64,000 nt of DNA from Paenalcaligenes hominis (GTDB taxonomy: Bacteria; Pseudomonadota; Gammaproteobacteria; Burkholderiales; Burkholderiaceae_B). Made by a program: the position numbers and the translations under genes. The stretch lies in NCBI RefSeq assembly GCF_011927625.1, contig NZ_JAATIZ010000001.1, forward strand, positions 124,001-188,000, read 5' to 3'. The notes under the pieces were generated by a model. The model saw only the letters and a program-made list of their open reading frames with translations. It was not told the origin of the DNA and did not search any database. Positions 40,351 through 46,805 of the stretch are shown piece after piece; within the stretch, counting starts at the first letter, position 1; each line of letters opens with the position of its first letter.

Positions 40351-41118
40351 TTAGTATTCAGCCACCAAGCGCACGCTGGTTTGGCCCTCTACACCATCCA
40401 CAAACTCATCGGGCATCCCAATGTAATACACGCGTGGCGCCGTATTCATATCGGGTTTTAGTACTTTGACTTCATCTTTATGCTCGGCAATCATTTGTGA
40501 GGCGATACTGTTTGGATCGTTTAAATCACCAATAACACGAGCGCCACCCACACAGGTTTCCACGCACGCCGGCAATAAACCCACTTCTAGGCGGTGTTCA
40601 CAAAATGTGCATTTGTCTGCTGTCTGGGTTTCGTGATTAATGAACCGGGCATCGTAAGGGCAAGCTTGTACACAGTAAGCACAGCCTACACAACGCTCGT
40701 TATCGACCAGCACAATGCCGTCTTCACGTTGGAAAGTGGCTTGTACAGGACACACAGGAACGCAGGGTGGGTTGTCGCAGTGGTTGCACAGACGAGGCAG
40801 ATTGAACATGGCAGGCTGGCCATCGTCATAATCGGCCACTTCATACTGCAATACGGTGGTTCTAAATTGACCAATAGGGGGTTGGTTTTCCATTGAACAC
40901 CCTACAGTACAGGCTTGACAGCCAATGCACTTACGTAAATCAATCACCATCCCGTAACGCTTGCCTGGTATACCAGGTCGACGTGGGGGTTGATCGTTAA
41001 TACCTGCTTGTACAGGGGTAATGGGAATGACGGTGGCAGCAGCACCTACGCCTAGCAAGTTTTTTAAAAAACCTCGCTTGCCAGGTTGTAATTGTTCAGT
41101 TTTTACCGTTTTGCTCAT
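40351..41118 (-). CDS. ttrB: Four-cluster ferredoxin-like subunit, TtrB-like
   Basis: The 255-residue protein carries four Cys groups for [4Fe-4S] clusters: CIGCQACTVGC, CNHCDNPPCVPVCP, CVGCAYCVQACPYD and CTFCEHRLEVGLLPACVETC. It passes electrons from the quinol-oxidising TtrC to TtrA. The export signal reads GKRGFLKNLLGVGAA, with Lys-Arg in place of twin Arg. Salmonella TtrB is the known natural case of a working KR Tat signal, so this supports the TtrB assignment. It is the first gene of the operon; no ttrRS two-component genes lie nearby. Confidence 0.86.
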   Translation of the reverse strand: MSKTVKTEQLQPGKRGFLKNLLGVGAAATVIPITPVQAGINDQPPRRPGIPGKRYGMVIDLRKCIGCQACTVGCSMENQPPIGQFRTTVLQYEVADYDDGQPAMFNLPRLCNHCDNPPCVPVCPVQATFQREDGIVLVDNERCVGCAYCVQACPYDARFINHETQTADKCTFCEHRLEVGLLPACVETCVGGARVIGDLNDPNSIASQMIAEHKDEVKVLKPDMNTAPRVYYIGMPDEFVDGVEGQTSVRLVAEY

Positions 41119-41171
41119 GGGTCTACCTTCAAAGGTGGGCGGATGATCTGATAGTTCTTAGCATTTTGAGC

Positions 41172-41204
41172 ATAAGCTTATAGCGTGATACCTATAAGCT
41201 TATA
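41172..41204. repeat. Two ATAAGCTTAT palindromes upstream of ttrB
   Basis: ATAAGCTTATA occurs at 41172-41182 and again at 41194-41204, a 22-bp period of about two helical turns. They lie between the FNR-like box and the ttrB start, where the ttrB promoter is expected, and could be a dimeric regulator site. Confidence 0.5.
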
Positions 41205-41224
41205 CGGGCAATCCCTTAGGCGGA

Positions 41225-41238
41225 TTGAGTTATATCAA
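41225..41238 (-). promoter_or_regulatory. FNR/Anr-like box upstream of ttrB
   Basis: On the minus strand TTGAT-ATAA-CTCAA matches the FNR consensus TTGAT-N4-ATCAA at 9 of 10 positions. It is centred about 113 bp upstream of the ttrB start, and a class II promoter would start near 41190. It also lies just upstream of the -35 box of the divergent Mn-exporter promoter. Confidence 0.6.
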
Positions 41239-41246
41239 GTATCGGT

Positions 41247-41275
41247 TAGACAATGCGTAAATAATCCGCTATAGT
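41247..41275 (+). promoter_or_regulatory. Sigma-70 promoter of the manganese exporter transcript
   Basis: TAGACA (41247-41252), a 17-bp spacer and TATAGT (41270-41275) predict a start near 41282, at the 5' edge of the riboswitch aptamer. Confidence 0.65.
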
Positions 41276-41277
41276 TT

Positions 41278-41453
41278 GGGTCGTCATTGGGGAGTAGCCG
41301 CTCTAACACAACAATGTGTAGAGGTTTGCGTCAACATACTTGATCCCTTCTTGGATCATGGCGCCGACAGTTCTATACCTGGCAAGACCTTTGACCGTAT
41401 GGCTTCCAGTATGGCCGGGGAAGCCATACGGTCAATTGTCTAAAAAACCGGCC
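41278..41453 (+). ncRNA. yybP-ykoY manganese riboswitch and expression platform
   Basis: The hallmark strings GGGGAGTAGCC (41290-41300) and GTCAACATACT (41330-41340) match the yybP-ykoY (mntP leader) aptamer, which binds Mn2+. GGTC near 41280 and GACC at 41386-41389 close the P1 helix, and TGATCC/GGATCA forms an internal hairpin. After the aptamer comes a perfect 17-bp stem (41391-41407 with 41419-41435). Its loop contains GGCCGG (41413-41418), complementary to CCGGCC (41448-41453) directly before the AGGAGA ribosome site. Translational control is plausible because no T run follows the stem. Confidence 0.85.
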
Positions 41454-41468
41454 AGGAGAAATAATAAA

Positions 41469-42038
41469 GTGGATGCTTTTCTCGTCTCTACCGGTATTGT
41501 GGCATTAGCTGAAATAGGGGATAAAACCCAATTATTGGCGTTTATCTTAGCCGCACGTTTTAAACGTCCCCTGCCCATCATCTTAGGTATTCTTGTTGCG
41601 ACATTGGCTAATCACGCTTTAGCTAGTGCGCTAGGGGCGTGGTTGCCTGGGTTATTCCAGCCCACCACATTAGCGTGGATCCTAGGTATAGGCTTTTTGC
41701 TCATGGCGGGCTGGATGCTCATTCCAGACACCTTCGATGAAAAAGACGCGCAGCTTGCAAAGTTTGGTGTCTTTACTACCACATTAATTGCTTTTTTTAT
41801 TGCCGAAATGGGCGATAAAACCCAAGTGGCTACCGTAGCCTTAGCGGCACAATATCAGTCATTTACTTATGTGGTTTTAGGAACAACGTTGGGAATGATG
41901 ATCGCAAACGTGCCAGCTGTGCTTATAGGTGACCGTATTGCTGGTGCCATTCCTGTGCGTTTAGTGCACAGTGTAGCGGCCTTGATCTTTGCTGCGCTGG
42001 GGGTGGCGGCATTAGGCCGTGCCCTTGGCCAGTGGTAA
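41469..42038 (+). CDS. mneA: UPF0016/GDT1 family manganese exporter
   Basis: The 189-residue membrane protein has two copies of the GDT1 motif, ALAEIGDKTQLLAF near residue 12 and FIAEMGDKTQVATV near residue 112, and six membrane segments. Bacterial members such as MneA of Vibrio export Mn2+. The upstream Mn riboswitch strongly supports this role. GTG 41469 is the start, with AGGAGA 9 bp upstream; the longer frame to 41340 would begin inside the riboswitch aptamer and is rejected. Confidence 0.9.
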   Translation: MDAFLVSTGIVALAEIGDKTQLLAFILAARFKRPLPIILGILVATLANHALASALGAWLPGLFQPTTLAWILGIGFLLMAGWMLIPDTFDEKDAQLAKFGVFTTTLIAFFIAEMGDKTQVATVALAAQYQSFTYVVLGTTLGMMIANVPAVLIGDRIAGAIPVRLVHSVAALIFAALGVAALGRALGQW

Positions 42039-42059
42039 GGCCTTAGTACTAAAATAATC

Positions 42060-42104
42060 GATATGCGGCTATCTGTGGTGTATATGCCGCTATCATCCTT
42101 TTTT
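42060..42104 (+). terminator. Likely terminator after the manganese exporter gene
   Basis: GATATGCGGC and GCCGCTATC pair with one bulged base and a 16-nt loop; CCTTTTTT follows within 4 nt. Confidence 0.55.
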
Positions 42105-42158
42105 ATTGAGTCAGCATAGGTACAGCACTTTTATTGCTGTATCATGCTACGTTTTCGT

Positions 42159-42206
42159 GAAGCCAAGCTTAAACTATTTATATTAACGATTGGCTTCGGG
42201 CTTTTT
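42159..42206 (+). terminator. Terminator-like hairpin in the speD-speE leader
   Basis: GAAGCCAA (42159-42166) and TTGGCTTC (42190-42197) form a perfect stem with a 23-nt AT-rich loop, followed by GGGCTTTTTTC. It lies about 60 bp before the decarboxylase-synthase start. A second small hairpin (CACTC/GAGTG, 42208-42233) follows. It may be an upstream terminator or an attenuator; no leader peptide is visible. Confidence 0.5.
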
Positions 42207-42261
42207 TCACTCCTGTGGTGGATCCCAGAGTGAAATCCTTTAACCAAGGAGCGCTGTTCCT

Positions 42262-43500
42262 ATGCAAGGCCTGCACCTTACCGCAGATTTATACCAATGT
42301 ACCGGCGATACGTCTATTTTTATTGACGAAGTGGCATTGGCAGACTTATGTCGACACCAAACTGAACTTTCCGGTTTGACCATCGTGGGCGAGAAATGGG
42401 TAACATTTCCTGAATACCAAGGTGAACCTGGCGGTGTAACAGGAGCCATATTACTCGCAGAATCTCATCTAGCGATTCATACTTGGCCTGAACGAGGCGG
42501 TGTGACCTTAGATGTCTATGTGTGTAATTTTAGCGATGATAATTCTGGTAAAGCTCAACAGCTGCTAGATGGCATTATTGCGGCATTTAATCCTACGCAA
42601 ATTCAACGTAATCACCTAATACGTGGTGACCAAGATGAGCCCAGCGAGGCCGAGCTGCTTTGGGAAAATATTAACCCAGACAGCGTCTATGGCTTTAGAT
42701 TTAAACGTCGGGTTCTATCAAAAAAGACCCAGTTCCAACACTTAGAGTTATTAGAGTCTAAAGACCTTGGGCTAACTTTGCGTTTAGATGGTTGCTTGAT
42801 GACTGCAGAAAACGAAGAGTTTTTCTATCACGAAACGCTAGTTCACCCAGCCGCAATTAGTCATCCAAATCCACGTAACGCCTTAATTTTAGGTGGGGGC
42901 GATGGCGGCGCGCTCGAGGAACTCTTAAAGCACAATACCATCGAATCAGCCACCCTCGTTGACCTCGATGCAGATGTGATTGAGGTGTCTAAAACGTATT
43001 TGCAGCGTATTAATAAAGGCGCACTGGATAACCCGCGGGCTAAGGTCTTAGTTGGGGATGGGGCGCAATTTATTCGTGAAACCACAGAAAAGTTTGATTT
43101 GATTTTGTTGGATTTAACGGATCCGGAAACGCCAGCTGGTCCGCTTTATACGCCGGCTTTTTTTGCAGAATGCAAAAAAGCGCTAGCAGAAGGGGGCGCG
43201 ATGGTGATCCATCTAGGCGCACCATTTTATGAACCCGAGCAAATCCGTCGTTTAAACACCGACCTACAAGCCGTGTTCGCCCAAGTCAATGCCTATGGCT
43301 TACATATCCCATTGTATGGTGCGTACTGGGCGATGGCTGTGGTATCGGACAGCTTAATCCCTACGGCAATAGATGCTGCCGAGGTCGAGCAACGTATACA
43401 GCAACGTGATATAACCGAATTGCAATACTATAACAATGCGGTACATGGGGCTTTGTTTGCGCTACCTACCTACTATAAAAAGCTTTTAACTACAGACTAA
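42262..43500 (+). CDS. Fused S-adenosylmethionine decarboxylase and spermidine synthase
   Basis: One 412-residue frame joins two enzymes of spermidine synthesis. Residues 1 to about 120 are a class 1B AdoMet decarboxylase: LLAESHLAIHTWPERGG has the self-cleavage Ser (Ser68) that becomes the pyruvoyl group, and LDVYVCNF has the catalytic Cys. From about residue 135 the aminopropyltransferase domain follows, with LILGGGDGGALEELLK (near residue 210), TLVDLDADVIEV, LILLDLTDPETPAGPLY and ELQYYN. The fusion channels decarboxylated AdoMet to putrescine. AAGGAG precedes the ATG. Similar speD-speE fusions are known in bacteria. Confidence 0.93.
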   Translation: MQGLHLTADLYQCTGDTSIFIDEVALADLCRHQTELSGLTIVGEKWVTFPEYQGEPGGVTGAILLAESHLAIHTWPERGGVTLDVYVCNFSDDNSGKAQQLLDGIIAAFNPTQIQRNHLIRGDQDEPSEAELLWENINPDSVYGFRFKRRVLSKKTQFQHLELLESKDLGLTLRLDGCLMTAENEEFFYHETLVHPAAISHPNPRNALILGGGDGGALEELLKHNTIESATLVDLDADVIEVSKTYLQRINKGALDNPRAKVLVGDGAQFIRETTEKFDLILLDLTDPETPAGPLYTPAFFAECKKALAEGGAMVIHLGAPFYEPEQIRRLNTDLQAVFAQVNAYGLHIPLYGAYWAMAVVSDSLIPTAIDAAEVEQRIQQRDITELQYYNNAVHGALFALPTYYKKLLTTD

Positions 43501-43525
43501 TACTGTTTAGTTAACTCGCTAAAGC

Positions 43526-43562
43526 AACGCCCTCGATTTTCATCAGATCGAGGGCGTTTTTA
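43526..43562 (+). terminator. Intrinsic terminator after the speD-speE fusion
   Basis: ACGCCCTCGAT and ATCGAGGGCGT pair perfectly, followed by TTTTAGTT. It also lies between the two converging genes. Confidence 0.85.
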
Positions 43563-43563
43563 G

Positions 43564-44757
43564 TTAGGTTTCATTTTTTTCTAGGGGGTCTACCAAAGTA
43601 GGGCGCGCGCGATGCAGCTGTGCTGCTAAAATTTCTGCATAGATAAGTAAATAGCGTTTAGCAATATTTCCCCAACTCAGTTGTTCGGCCAGCGCATGCC
43701 CTTCGTTTCCGAGCGTCTTGCTTAAGACTGGGTTGTGCAGTAGGTGGGTGATAGCAGCCGCTAATTCGCCAGAGTCGCGCGGGTCATGTAAAACTAAAGC
43801 CTGTTTTTCGTGCTCGACATAATACGCCAAACCGCAATATTTAGCCTGACTTAAAATAACTGGCAGTCTATGGCTCATCGCTTCTAGGGGGGCCATCCCA
43901 AAACTATCGTTTAATGTTGGGTGTACAGCAAAATCAGCCGCCTGAAAATAGGCCTCGATAGTTGGGCTTTGCTCGATCAGTACCACGCGATCTTGCAAAG
44001 CAAGCTGAACTAATTCGTGGCGCAAAGAGTTAATTTTTGGCGCCGCCACCCCCACAATCAATAGTTTGACCTGTGCAGGCAGGGTTTGCATGGCACTCAG
44101 TAGGGTATTGAGTCCTTTGCTGCGCGGATTACGGGCCACAAAAAGACCGACACGGTCTGTATCGCTAAAACCTAATGCTCGGCGTGTAGGATGACGTAGC
44201 TCGGAATGCTGGCTAGGCAACTGCACCCCAGGTGTAACGACATCGAAGGGATACTGAGTTTGGTAGGCCAGCTGAAGTTGGTTTTTTACTAATTCCGATA
44301 CCACGACGGTGCGTTTAGGCGGTTTAAGGTGTACACGTTTTTGCTCTAAGTATAAATACATGGCAATACGTGGGCTTAAGTGGTGCCATAAGCGCTTGAG
44401 GGGGCTAGCTTGAGTAATCCAGTGATAACGCACACTTTTGACATGTAATACATCGACATCGGCTACCCATCCATTCACATGGGAATGCACAATATCAAAA
44501 GAGTGATGCGCCAGTTCCTTTTCTATATTTTTAGCGAAGGTGTAAGTACGCCACCACGATGGCCCAGCAGCCGGTGCATCCACAATCGTGTGAGGAAGCT
44601 GTACTGGGCAGGCGCTGTCATAAATGTGTGTATAAACATGCACATCATGGTGTAGAGCCAGCTCGCGCATGAGCTCGGTACCGTAGGCCTCGGCACCGCC
44701 ATATTGATGGCCAAACTTAAAAGTAACAAAAGCAATACGCAGGCGTGGAAAGCTCAT
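43564..44757 (-). CDS. Glycosyltransferase family 4
   Basis: The 397-residue protein has the GT-B fold pattern of GT4: an N-terminal FVTFKFGHQYGGAEAYGTELMRELA (glycine-rich loop) and a C-terminal NDSFGMAPLEAMSHRLPVILS, the E-x7-E nucleotide-sugar motif. It should build a surface polysaccharide or lipopolysaccharide core; WaaG-like heptose or glucose transfer is possible. Its start overlaps the upstream deacetylase stop by one base, so the two proteins are made together. Confidence 0.88.
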   Translation of the reverse strand: MSFPRLRIAFVTFKFGHQYGGAEAYGTELMRELALHHDVHVYTHIYDSACPVQLPHTIVDAPAAGPSWWRTYTFAKNIEKELAHHSFDIVHSHVNGWVADVDVLHVKSVRYHWITQASPLKRLWHHLSPRIAMYLYLEQKRVHLKPPKRTVVVSELVKNQLQLAYQTQYPFDVVTPGVQLPSQHSELRHPTRRALGFSDTDRVGLFVARNPRSKGLNTLLSAMQTLPAQVKLLIVGVAAPKINSLRHELVQLALQDRVVLIEQSPTIEAYFQAADFAVHPTLNDSFGMAPLEAMSHRLPVILSQAKYCGLAYYVEHEKQALVLHDPRDSGELAAAITHLLHNPVLSKTLGNEGHALAEQLSWGNIAKRYLLIYAEILAAQLHRARPTLVDPLEKNET

Positions 44758-45485
44758 TATTGGGTTCTTTTTTTATGTTCAAGTTGGGTTAAGCATTTTT
44801 GCAAAAAGCGAAAAATATGCGTCGAACGAGCTACCAATACACGAGGTAGATCCATCATGTCATCGGTGCTAAGAGCTAAACCGCGTGCGGTAGTCGTGGC
44901 ATTGCTATAGCCGCTTTCACGAACCCAGTTTTCAATGGCCGTGTTTTTATGTCCATAAGGATAACAAAAAGCCTCAACGGCTGTGCCTAGCTGCTGTTCC
45001 AAATCGTTTTTAGACTGCAGGATCTGACGCTGTGCCTCGGTGGGGCTGACCTCGGGTAAATGGACATGATCCAATGTGTGTGAGCCAATTTCATGGCCTG
45101 CGGCCAACCACTGTTGGAGTTCTTGGTGCGTCATTAACTCTGCGCTGGGCACACCCTTGGCATGATCCCAAAAATTCGTACCCCCTAAGTGATTGCTAAC
45201 GATATAGTTCGTAGAAGTAAAGCCTAGCTCATTTAGCACCGGAATCGCATGTTGAAGCACATTACGGTAACCGTCATCGAAGGTAATACCGACTACCTTG
45301 CCCGTTTTTTCCCCTGTGAGATAGGGCAAGAGATCGCGCATGGCTAAGCCGGTATAGCCAAAGCGCTTTAGCCATACCATTTGTCGTTTGAAATCGTTAG
45401 GGTGTACCGTTAAGCCTCTGTAGGGGGTGCCTTTAGGGTTTGGCGTCCCGACTTGGTGATACATTAATATAGGAATCATGCCCAT
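44757..45485 (-). CDS. Polysaccharide deacetylase (NodB domain, CE4)
   Basis: The 242-residue protein carries the CE4 motifs: VVGITFDDGYRNVL (catalytic Asp pair) near residue 70 and HEIGSHTLDHVHL (metal-binding His pair) near residue 120, with an N-terminal ILMYHQVG. It should remove acetyl groups from a sugar polymer. There is no signal peptide, so it may act in the cytoplasm on a precursor. ATG 45485 is chosen for its AGG site 5 bp upstream; ATG 45479 is possible. It is coupled to the glycosyltransferase. Confidence 0.87.
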   Translation of the reverse strand: MGMIPILMYHQVGTPNPKGTPYRGLTVHPNDFKRQMVWLKRFGYTGLAMRDLLPYLTGEKTGKVVGITFDDGYRNVLQHAIPVLNELGFTSTNYIVSNHLGGTNFWDHAKGVPSAELMTHQELQQWLAAGHEIGSHTLDHVHLPEVSPTEAQRQILQSKNDLEQQLGTAVEAFCYPYGHKNTAIENWVRESGYSNATTTARGLALSTDDMMDLPRVLVARSTHIFRFLQKCLTQLEHKKRTQ

Positions 45486-45523
45486 TCGTACCTGAATCAA
45501 TAATGGCCATATAGTACCATTGC

Positions 45524-46021
45524 TTAATCGTAAAGCTGGCCCTGCAAATGGATAATAGCCGTCAGCAAATCACCAAAAACAAGTTGTGACGACACCCCTA
45601 ACATTAAATTGACGGGTAAACCAAAGTCTTCGACCATGCTTTGGTTTTGATCCAGCCACATTTCTTTTTCATCGTCAAAATAGATAGGGCCATAATAGGT
45701 TTTTACTTGGTCCTTAATCTGGGTAGGGCCTGCTAAATACCCAATAACAGGAATCCCTCGCGCTACCGCATACCCAACTTCGAATGCAGTACCAGAGTCG
45801 GGCTCAGCCCCTCGGAATGGGTTTAAGTTCGCTAATACGGCATCGGCCTCTTGGATCATACGAATATTGGCATGATAAATACCGGCTGCCGTTGCTTCGA
45901 CACCGTCTGCCGGATGCAAAGGCTCAAAACCATGGGATAAGCACAAATTTTTATGTTGTTCAGCGCGCAAGGCGGCATCATGAAAAAACACATCTGGCCC
46001 TGCTAAATAGACTTTTTTCAT
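45524..46021 (-). CDS. Nucleoside 2-deoxyribosyltransferase-like protein
   Basis: The 165-residue protein begins KKVYLAGPDVFF and has ADAVLANLNPFRGAEPDSGTAFEVGYAVARGIPVIGYL. These match the nucleoside 2-deoxyribosyltransferase family: the Asp-rich loop and the catalytic Glu in GTAFEVGYA. Members swap or hydrolyse nucleobases on deoxyribose, in salvage or in removing modified nucleotides. AAGGA precedes the ATG. The neighbours give no further hint. Confidence 0.87.
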   Translation of the reverse strand: MKKVYLAGPDVFFHDAALRAEQHKNLCLSHGFEPLHPADGVEATAAGIYHANIRMIQEADAVLANLNPFRGAEPDSGTAFEVGYAVARGIPVIGYLAGPTQIKDQVKTYYGPIYFDDEKEMWLDQNQSMVEDFGLPVNLMLGVSSQLVFGDLLTAIIHLQGQLYD

Positions 46022-46074
46022 TGTGATTCCTTGTGATTCTTAGTAGTGCTAAATGGCTTTAGTGTAGCTTCAAT

Positions 46075-46101
46075 AAAAAACGCCTGCTATAGGCAGGCGT
46101 T
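46075..46101 (-). terminator. Intrinsic terminator of the 87-residue gene
   Basis: AACGCCTGC and GCAGGCGTT pair around a short loop; read leftward, TTTTTTATTG follows. Confidence 0.8.
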
Positions 46102-46121
46102 GTACTGAAAATAAAACGTAT

Positions 46122-46385
46122 TTAATGCATAGCATCTACACGTGGTGCAACATGATGAATATCTTTTAGTCTAAAGCGAAAGCGAATACGTTGACCTTTT
46201 TGGCAAGAGGCATCAGCCGTATAGGTCGTGCAGCCGAACAAAGGGGCACCATAAATAACCGTGCTGGCAATTTGTGGCCCGTGTTTAGGCTGTAAATAAA
46301 CCACATCACCAAGGCGAATATCAGTTTTATTTAAGGTTGCGTGCTCTGGACGCGAAATAAGCTCATTTGGGTAAATTGTTTTCAT
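46122..46385 (-). CDS. Hypothetical 87-residue protein
   Basis: I do not recognise this gene. The frame is preceded by AGGGAG at good spacing and followed by its own terminator, so it is likely real. The protein is soluble, without signal or membrane segments. It has IRLGDVVYLQPKHGPQIAS, two Cys (GCTTYTADASCQ) and a basic stretch RIRFRFRLKDIHH. The pattern suggests a small beta-barrel, perhaps nucleic-acid binding, but this is a guess. It stands alone with 420 bp upstream. Confidence 0.7.
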   Translation of the reverse strand: MKTIYPNELISRPEHATLNKTDIRLGDVVYLQPKHGPQIASTVIYGAPLFGCTTYTADASCQKGQRIRFRFRLKDIHHVAPRVDAMH

Positions 46386-46805
46386 TATAAGACTCCCTTT
46401 TGGTTGTTTTTATAAATGACCGATCACGTAGTAATAAGCGCAGTGTAGCGCTGAGAGATGTTTTTTTTATGACAACGTGTCGGTGAGTTGATTAATAATA
46501 ATTATGATTTGACGCTTTAAAGCAACACACCAAGCTTAGAAGCATCTACGTAGTATGTGCTGCAGAGACTGGCTTGTCAATAGGAAAATGGAGAGTATCT
46601 ATTAATAAGTCTCTGTTTTACTTAAAGCTTATCAATGGCAGGGCGTTGTCTAAAGAATGAGGCGCAAAAGAGACATGCAGTTACGCTTCAAAATACCTAA
46701 GACCCAGTAATTGACATTTCAAGAGTTAAGGCTTTTACGACAGTCATTTGTTTTTAACATGAAATCTTTACACTGCTTTTTTTACCTTAGTTAAAGGACC
46801 TTAGC
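46386..46805. other. 420-bp intergenic region
   Basis: This AT-rich stretch between divergent genes has TTGACA near 46712 without a good -10 box at proper spacing, and no open frame with a ribosome site. I see no RNA gene or repeat in it. It should hold promoters for both flanking genes. Confidence 0.45.

Noticed and set aside
41172-41204. ATAAGCTTAT repeats as a mobile-element end or attachment site
   Set aside because: There is no transposase, integrase or target duplication nearby; a regulatory site fits better.
41340-41468. 43-residue extension of the manganese exporter
   Set aside because: It reads through the yybP-ykoY aptamer and platform stem; the conserved protein starts at GTG 41469 after AGGAGA.
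46700-46805. PhoB box upstream of the phytase-like gene
   Set aside because: CAGTCAT-like fragments occur but not as the 11-bp-spaced direct repeats of a Pho box.
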